From Neobacillus niacini (GTDB lineage Bacteria; Bacillota; Bacilli; Bacillales; Cytobacillaceae): a stretch of 64,000 bases of DNA. The translations under genes and the position numbers were made by a program. The notes under the pieces were generated by a model. It made no database searches, was not told the origin of the DNA, and saw only the letters and a list, made by a program, of their open reading frames with translations. Of the stretch, positions 59,701-64,000 are shown one piece after another (positions within the stretch are counted from its first letter, which is position 1; every line of letters starts with the position of its first letter). Where the stretch lies: the NCBI RefSeq assembly GCF_000759675.1, contig NZ_BAWM01000020.1:525855-589854 (forward strand), written 5' to 3'.

Positions 59701-60830
59701 GCAGCAACAACAGCCGTCACACCACTCAACACAGCATAATTAATCGCGGTACTTAATGGAAAATACGGATCGTTTATATTTGCCCCTAATGAAAGGTTCA
59801 TGACATCCATTCCGTCTGCCACTGCTTTATCAATACCTCCCAGGATCGCTGCACCTGTTCCGCTTCCATAGGCTCCTAAAACGCGGTATACATAAAGCTC
59901 AGCATCTGGAGCTACACCTTCTACAGAAACTTCACTATTATTTTTATTTTGGCCTGCAATGGTTCCAGAAACATGCGTACCATGCTCTGTGTAATAGGTT
60001 GAGCCGGTAAAAGGATTTCTTTCAGGTCTACCCGATTTCTGCCAATCAGCATACGTTGTTTCCATTGGGTCGTTATCATTTTCTACAAAATCATAACCAC
60101 CTTTGTATGCATCCTTTAAATCCGGGTGATTATAGTCAATCCCAGTATCAAGAACAGCTACTTTTACGCCTTTTCCGGTAATGCCTTCCTCATGCAACTT
60201 ATCAATCTTTAAATAAGGAATACTCTCAACAGAAGTAGTAATTTCTCGATCAACATCTGTTGGAAGATCTTGCTTAATAGGATCAACCGTAAAGGTCTGA
60301 TTTTTGTAAACAGCTTGTACAACATCAGATTCCAATAGGAGTTTTACTTGATCGGCGGGCAATGTCATCGCTACGCCGTTATAAGCTTTTTTGAACGTCT
60401 GGGTGATGGAGTTAGAACTGTTTTTTGATTTGGGGTTCCCTTGTGTCAAGTATTTTTTAATGTCTTCTTTAAAGGTTATGTGTTCTTTCTCGACTTTCGC
60501 AGCAGCGTCTTCAATTTTTAATGTTTTGCCTTTTGCAGCTGCTTCTAATACAGCTACTTTACCAGGGTTCGCTTTGAATTCGACAATGACGGAAATATCT
60601 TCTTTCGACTGTAACTCCGCCTCACTGAATCCTTGCAGGCCTGTAGGCTTGTTCACTTGCAATTGGTTCAATGCTTCTCGCTGTTCCTTTGTCAAAGATG
60701 ACAGAATGTCCGCTGTCTTAAGTTCTTGTGCTACTGCTTCAGTTGAAAGTACCGAATGAATAGGTGAGATTATTAAGCCCGCTGAAAACGCTAAAGCAGC
60801 TGCTTTCTTAATGAATGAATTAATTTGCAT
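56727..60830 (-). CDS. Secreted subtilase (Vpr-like) with C-terminal dockerin pair
   Basis: About 1367 residues. The signal peptide is followed by a propeptide inhibitor domain (about 80-185) and an S8 domain with Asp234 in VLDTGID, His in HGTHVSG and Ser in DGTSMATPH (numbering from the in-frame TTG at 60848). A PA insert lies between the His and the Ser. Fn3-like and Ig-like domains fill about 690-1290. A dockerin pair (GDVNQDNVIDVLDAIEI and ADINFDGTVDAKDIGFV) is near the end, then a short tail. ATG 60830 follows GGGGG. It is a broad extracellular protease. The dockerin suggests non-covalent attachment to a cohesin-bearing partner, such as the cohesin-like domain of the GH31 enzyme. Confidence 0.9.
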   Translation of the reverse strand: MQINSFIKKAAALAFSAGLIISPIHSVLSTEAVAQELKTADILSSLTKEQREALNQLQVNKPTGLQGFSEAELQSKEDISVIVEFKANPGKVAVLEAAAKGKTLKIEDAAAKVEKEHITFKEDIKKYLTQGNPKSKNSSNSITQTFKKAYNGVAMTLPADQVKLLLESDVVQAVYKNQTFTVDPIKQDLPTDVDREITTSVESIPYLKIDKLHEEGITGKGVKVAVLDTGIDYNHPDLKDAYKGGYDFVENDNDPMETTYADWQKSGRPERNPFTGSTYYTEHGTHVSGTIAGQNKNNSEVSVEGVAPDAELYVYRVLGAYGSGTGAAILGGIDKAVADGMDVMNLSLGANINDPYFPLSTAINYAVLSGVTAVVAAGNAGPDFYTVGTPGTAALALTVGASDVPVKATSFTGSISGDWSTKLISMGRSYADNLSTLNGQSLELVDVGLGSTYDYEGKDVKGKIAFVQRGEFALVDKIKFAKQHGAAAVIMYNNVDGQIGTNLGESVDFIPTFSITKAAGEELKAKIAQGNTAFTFSNLQDIVTEGDKLAYFSSRGPVEGTLDIKPEVVAPGVSVLSTVPSYITNPTHQEDYKYAYARHDGTSMATPHTAGIAALLLQANPKLDPDDIKTILMNTADPLNGEYSLYEMGAGRVDPYQAIHGGMKMQVTDETFIPDGEDFMKVKNPSGDIMFGFYDRDVTGSNIRVSKNISFTNNSDITKNFTVSVEENVLKNDTNSLSKNGVIVSTSKSITVQANKEVKQNVFLTAPKTAKWGLYEGYIVLTNKADSSDKYRIPFNFYIENNAAYALDLYSHSILPKHLDQDPERRRPNYHYLAYGNLTVIKPLKTLDVTLQDAETGKELGFVGTMPDLEILPPGIEINVSLFTGTYYAFTGDPKQPIAKEKSYAKPGHYKLNITTVTQAGAVKNEAQDVFIDIDDPTFTSSLDGPSPFLEYKPGQQTYPFNIQITDPLVAEMQKAGIDIDQSSNEVIPNWDPKQPLYPISMDKDGKWASVVKLDETVRALRYTLDGFDKAGNLVPTKEYFFVKEGTPVTYAKSDIKKVKTGETIKGQLFLDNVSDAKEVVWNLKDPSGKAILVDAKLANGVSDKATITVNGDEVKVVFNDSNLTFDHTAVVDVTVKVRDEIFTLGASINPTATVINSQNQTSKLLNAGYNFEVLPQFNAVSGRVTPDGFRTSKYSSVLNPTEWIKAGASLKLKDSSGFTFDATPLISVNGDYSVGKLPLSKDPYTLDIKVPGHFEVHTKQPIGFENKGELFGQNLYIYPYLVDLKAGDVNQDNVIDVLDAIEIQKAWQTSNRAADINFDGTVDAKDIGFVKENYLLQNKYAENPPVAKETHDGKTLDSILKELGIQ

Positions 60831-61312
60831 AAGACCCCCGCTTTCCAATTTTGCTAAACTTTTAGAATACTAGTAAACAACTGCTCCTTTCCGAAAAATT
60901 TCGAATATTACATTTATATAGTAATGCCATTTTCAATTAGTAGCTATTGGGGTTTTGTCTGTGACTTTTGGGGTATCTAATTTTTCTTCCCTAGTAAAAT
61001 AGCTTAAATTTTATAGTTACTTTCGGTACTTAAGAACTAAATACTCCATAATCAAAGTGGGGTTTTTTCTCTCATTTTTCGCCTTATCTCTACATTCCTT
61101 AACATTTTTTTCCTATTATAGATTATTTTTCTTACTAGATTAGGAGTTTCCTTTCTTTTGCGTGTCCGTCGTACGAAAGAAAAGTTATTTTATGAACATG
61201 GTGGCTGGAACCGGGGGATTTAAAAATAAGGGTGACTACACCTAAATAATAGTATTATGGGATGGTGCAATATTTATTTTTTGGAATTAATATCTAAAGG
61301 TGTGTTAGGATC
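60831..61312. other. Intergenic stretch upstream of the subtilase
   Basis: About 480 AT-rich bases with no supportable gene. It presumably includes the subtilase promoter. I see no clear operator. Confidence 0.5.
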
Positions 61313-61390
61313 TTGAAAGCTACAGGGATTGTTCGTAAAACAGATACTCTTGGGAGAATCATTATAGAAAAGCAAAATCTATTAAAGTGA
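61313..61390 (+). pseudogene. AbrB-type regulator N-terminal remnant
   Basis: From TTG the frame reads LKATGIVRKTDTLGRIIIEK, then NLLK and stop. KxTGIVRKxDxLGR is the classic AbrB/SpoVT start, which should continue VVIPxELR. Here it breaks after RIII. It keeps a weak ribosome site. Confidence 0.7.
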
Positions 61391-61452
61391 AGACATTATC
61401 ATATCAGACTGTAGACAAACTCGAAGAAGAAGTTAACTAAGAACTAGAGAAG

Positions 61453-61491
61453 TTGCTTTCCGCTCAGGGCGAACGCCCCCACGGAAAGCAA
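61453..61491. repeat. REP-like palindromic element
   Basis: Outer arms TTGCTTTCCG and CGGAAAGCAA enclose inner arms GGGCG and CGCCC. Elements with GGAAAGCNAGCG followed by GGAGCAGAAATCAA are familiar from intergenic regions of many Bacillus genomes. Confidence 0.65.
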
Positions 61492-61546
61492 GCGACTGGA
61501 GCAGAAATCAATCTTTTCTTCTACAATACATATCAAAAATGACAAA

Positions 61547-61578
61547 GGTATCGAGAGGGCGTACTCTCGATACCTTTT
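61547..61578 (+). terminator. Strong hairpin terminator
   Basis: Arms GGTATCGAGAG and CTCTCGATACC are followed by TTTT. It may serve the AbrB remnant side or, read in reverse, the NprR-like gene. Confidence 0.65.
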
Positions 61579-61730
61579 GTCGACAATCTGAACATTATCA
61601 TATTTTACTAACAATTAATTCAGTAACTCTATTATGATCTTTTTTAATATAAATTGGTTTATGAGGAAATTCTGTTTTTCAAGCAGAAAAAAACATCCTC
61701 TCTCCTTTATTATTAGTAGTAGTTTAAAGA

Positions 61731-62972
61731 TCAAGCAAATTTATCGTTTCTGCGGTATTTTTCCACGAGATACGCCGCGTATTGATTTGCTTCTTCGACA
61801 TTGCCTTTTTCCATATGATAGTCGAACAACTTTATCGCATAATGTTCAAATAAGCGAACATGTGCCATTTTCTGATAATAAGGAAATGCTTCTTTTTCAA
61901 GGTAATGGTAGTAAAGCTCTTTTTCGTTTTGAAGATTATATTTATGTAAATAGAAGAAATGTATATAGATTGGCTCGGTTATTTCTTCAGAAAGAGCAAT
62001 ACCCTTTTCGACCAATTGGAGCAATTCTTCGGTTGATTTCAATCCTTGTTTCGTTAATGCATTTATATAGCCTTCCAAAGAGGCTATATGAAGGGCTGTA
62101 TGAGGGTCTTTTATGTCCATAGATTGTTTATAGTATTCACAAGCTTTATCATAATTTCCTTGGCGAACTTTCTGGTATGCGAGATTGTGGGTCAGCATTG
62201 CTCTTTGATGGTCTAATCCAATGTTTTCGGTCATCTCGATTAATCTTTGATATTCCGTATCTTTTGGATCGTAAAACTCGTCCCCCTCTACTTGGACCAG
62301 CATAAGCATTTCTGCTTCAATCATACGCGTAAAACTGCGCACTTCTGTGAAAAAGCGCAGGGACTTTTCGGCAAAATAATAAGCCAATACTCGTGAATTC
62401 AGAGAATGATAGGCAAAAGCCAAATGATAATAGTACTCTTGGTTGTTGTAATAGGTTAGATCGATTCCTTGAAAATATGAAATTGCCTTATAATATTCCT
62501 TATTTATCAATGTATTGATCCCTTTAATGTGAAGAAGCATGTTTTTTTCATATGGTGAAAGATTAGACCATTTGTCCATTTCAGCAATTAGAAATGTAGC
62601 TTGATGCCCCTGCCCTATCAATAAATAATATCTTGTGAGTACGAGAGTATAGGAACGATAAATATCCGGCATATGTAGTAGAGCAATTGCTTCTAATTGC
62701 TCCTTTAGATTCTTAGCCTTTGTATTCAGTTTTAAAATGATCGATTCATGCCATTTTTTTAAAATGGAATCTATGCCATTGTATGTTTTAATTTCTGATA
62801 CCATATCAATACCAAGCCGCTCTGATAGTAAATCTATCGTTTGTTTAGAGACTTCTGTTAATCCTCGTTCAATTTTGCTTATATGTGTCCTCGAACAGAT
62901 GCCAATTCCTAAATCCTGCTGCATCATGTTCTTACGCTCACGATAGAATTTGATTATTTGTCCCTCTAGCAT
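61731..62972 (-). CDS. NprR-like HTH-TPR regulator (RRNPP type)
   Basis: The 413-residue protein has an N-terminal Cro/C1-type HTH (about 6-60, QQDLGIGICSRTHISKIERG) and then TPR helices to the C-terminus. It matches the size and layout of NprR, which binds a short secreted peptide and controls neutral protease and sporulation genes. TPR pairs are seen at NKEYYKAISYFQGI and RQGNYDKACEYYKQSMDIKD. ATG follows AAAGGAAT. No clear nprX-like peptide gene follows. Just downstream (61699-61709) lies a strong ribosome site with a five-codon frame. Confidence 0.82.
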   Translation of the reverse strand: MLEGQIIKFYRERKNMMQQDLGIGICSRTHISKIERGLTEVSKQTIDLLSERLGIDMVSEIKTYNGIDSILKKWHESIILKLNTKAKNLKEQLEAIALLHMPDIYRSYTLVLTRYYLLIGQGHQATFLIAEMDKWSNLSPYEKNMLLHIKGINTLINKEYYKAISYFQGIDLTYYNNQEYYYHLAFAYHSLNSRVLAYYFAEKSLRFFTEVRSFTRMIEAEMLMLVQVEGDEFYDPKDTEYQRLIEMTENIGLDHQRAMLTHNLAYQKVRQGNYDKACEYYKQSMDIKDPHTALHIASLEGYINALTKQGLKSTEELLQLVEKGIALSEEITEPIYIHFFYLHKYNLQNEKELYYHYLEKEAFPYYQKMAHVRLFEHYAIKLFDYHMEKGNVEEANQYAAYLVEKYRRNDKFA

Positions 62973-63088
62973 GGTGATTCCTTTCTTAATCTCGCCAATT
63001 TGGAATTATGTTCTTATTTTACTAAAGATGACCCCAACTCCAATTGGGTCTCTATGACTATTTTTAATAAAAAATTTAAAGATTGCAA

Positions 63089-63128
63089 TAAAAAAAGCGG
63101 GTTGAAAGTCCTGTGTGAAACCCCGCTT
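63089..63128 (-). terminator. Terminator downstream of sda
   Basis: On the minus strand, AAGCGGGG and CCCGCTT arms are followed by seven T residues. Confidence 0.7.
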
Positions 63129-63301
63129 GCTAACTCTAATCATTTTGTTTCTCCTGAAATCAAAGTTCAAAAATATACAGCCCGTTTTCGATACAGGGAT
63201 CAAACCGTTAATCAAAGCTCTATTATTTTTACATTTTTCTTCTCTTACTTATATCTGTTTGTTAATAATATTTCCTTCATATATTAATCAATATTCCATT
63301 T

Positions 63302-63514
63302 TTACTTAGCTCGCTCAGCTAGGAGTATATGAGCTTTATTCTCTTTTATCTTTGCACCAGAACCTTGACATTGATCTGTCTCATGCCGCATTAATAGTAA
63401 ATTCCTTCTTTGTATTTCTTCTTCTAACAAAGAAATAAAGTCAGAATCAAGTTTTAATTCCTTTGCTTCAACATAAATATCGATTAATAATTGATCATTT
63501 AACTTCTGAATCAT
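63302..63514 (-). CDS. sda: Sda-type sporulation checkpoint protein with C-terminal extension
   Basis: The first 38 residues (KLNDQLLIDIYVEAKELKLD and then SDFISLLEEEIQRRNL) match the Sda helical hairpin, which blocks the sporulation kinase KinA when DNA replication is impaired. Classic Sda is about 46-52 residues, and this one is 70. The extra C-terminal 30 residues (KIKENKAHILLAERAK and before) are unlike the family. ATG 63514 has GAGGGG 8 nt upstream. A terminator follows 170 bp later. It lies near the NprR-like gene, another stage-entry regulator. Confidence 0.85.
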   Translation of the reverse strand: MIQKLNDQLLIDIYVEAKELKLDSDFISLLEEEIQRRNLLLMRHETDQCQGSGAKIKENKAHILLAERAK

Positions 63515-63999
63515 CGTTAACACCCCTCATGAATCATACATAGTTAAAGACATGTAGAAAATTCAAATTGTACTTATATAGCTCATTATGATTTCGTAAT
63601 GTTTTTCTTCCAAAAACAATTTTCCCAATAAAATAATGAGCTAATGCTTTCCTTACATAACTATATGAATATTAAGAGTATGCTTCTATTTTAGGAATGC
63701 TTTACCTCTACAAAATGAAAGTACACTTTGTTTCCATTCTTAAGTTGATGGGCATGGGGTACCACCAGCAACTGAACGACGGGAACATGATGGCTTCCGT
63801 TGGGAATCGAAACGGGCTGTTTAGTGGTAATCATCGTTTTATTTTGATCCTTTAGTTGAAAATTTTGCTGATTTTAAACCTGTCTATTTTTCAGACAAGT
63901 TTAAAATATCATATTTTTTTATTTTATGCAATCGCTTTAAATAATCATAAAAGGGGTACCGCCACATGCCCACCAAGCTAAAGCGAAATTGTATCTATA
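63515..63999. other. Right-end stretch, mostly non-coding
   Basis: It holds the short frame at 63691-63834 and a hairpin at 63870-63910 with arms TTTTAAAC and GTTTAAAA plus inner TGTCT/AGACA. Nothing else is supportable. The edge of the window may cut a gene promoter. Confidence 0.5.
63691..63834 (-). CDS. Short unknown frame, 47 aa, possibly a remnant
   Basis: ATG 63834 to TAA 63691 reads TTKQPVSIPNGSHHVPVVQ early and NGNKVYFHFVEVKHS at the end. The codons before ATG also stay open for 13 triplets. It has a weak AAAGGA 11 nt upstream. Beta-rich character suggests part of a small domain. I do not recognise it. Confidence 0.35.
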   Translation of the reverse strand: MITTKQPVSIPNGSHHVPVVQLLVVPHAHQLKNGNKVYFHFVEVKHS

Positions 64000-64000
64000 C

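Noticed and set aside
61391-61440. Small Cse60-like sporulation gene after the AbrB remnant
   Set aside because: The frame SIKVKTLSYQTVDKLEEEVN is short, lacks a start and ribosome site, and the resemblance is too vague.
61634-62122. 162-codon frame on the plus strand
   Set aside because: It overlaps the C-terminal TPR part of the NprR-like gene in antisense. It has no recognisable domain and no start signal.

Overview
The window looks like the chromosome of a low-GC, spore-forming Bacillaceae (Bacillus or Neobacillus type). The support is the gene content: a Sda-type sporulation checkpoint protein, SipW with a TasA/camelysin-like matrix protein, an NprR-like HTH-TPR regulator, CcpA-type cre sites, GlvA/GlvC/GlvR, MurQ/R/P/MupG, and AGGAGG-like ribosome sites throughout. 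The species cannot be named from sequence alone.

Region 1 (1-24.0 kb) is ordinary metabolism. It holds an antiporter fragment, the maltose-6-phosphate system (glvA, glvC, glvR), an AmiS/UreI-type channel, a lactate dehydrogenase with two Rex-type operators and a PfoR-like membrane partner, and the MurNAc recycling operon (murQ-murR-murP-mupG). These are followed by a HAD phosphatase, a glycolate oxidase pair (glcD, glcF) with a CdaR-type regulator, a DoxX protein, a CynX-type MFS carrier, a LysR regulator and a split chromate transporter. Two unrelated intergenic arrays share the same 52-bp period.

Region 2 (24.0-54.8 kb) is an accessory glycan-utilisation island read almost entirely on the minus strand. 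A long operon runs Gfo/Idh oxidoreductase, YesL, two ABC permeases, binding lipoprotein, a membrane accessory protein, sulfatase, GH35 beta-galactosidase, sulfatase. The anaerobic sulfatase-maturating enzyme and a broken ROK kinase follow. Upstream lie a GntR regulator and a four-gene mannose-family PTS most like the N-acetylgalactosamine type. Two very large secreted glycosidases, GH31 (1477 aa) and GH2 (about 1940 aa), come next. The working model is that GH31 and GH2 trim a host or environmental glycan outside the cell, the ABC system and PTS import the products, and cytoplasmic sulfatases and GH35 finish the job. GalNAc/galactose and sulfate are the best guess for the glycan composition.

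The island has a visible history. It contains a clostridial-looking AT-rich GH2 body joined to a Bacillus-looking tail, an in-frame stop that cuts off choline-binding-type repeats, and a duplicated promoter/leader flanking GH2. It also holds remnants of a LacI regulator, an IS3 transposase, a FIVAR-domain protein, a binding lipoprotein and a ROK kinase. A recurring promoter-terminator module is present in several copies.

Region 3 (54.8-64 kb) is surface and developmental. It carries a TasA-like protein, SipW, a 1.37k-residue secreted subtilase ending in a dockerin pair, an NprR-like regulator and Sda.
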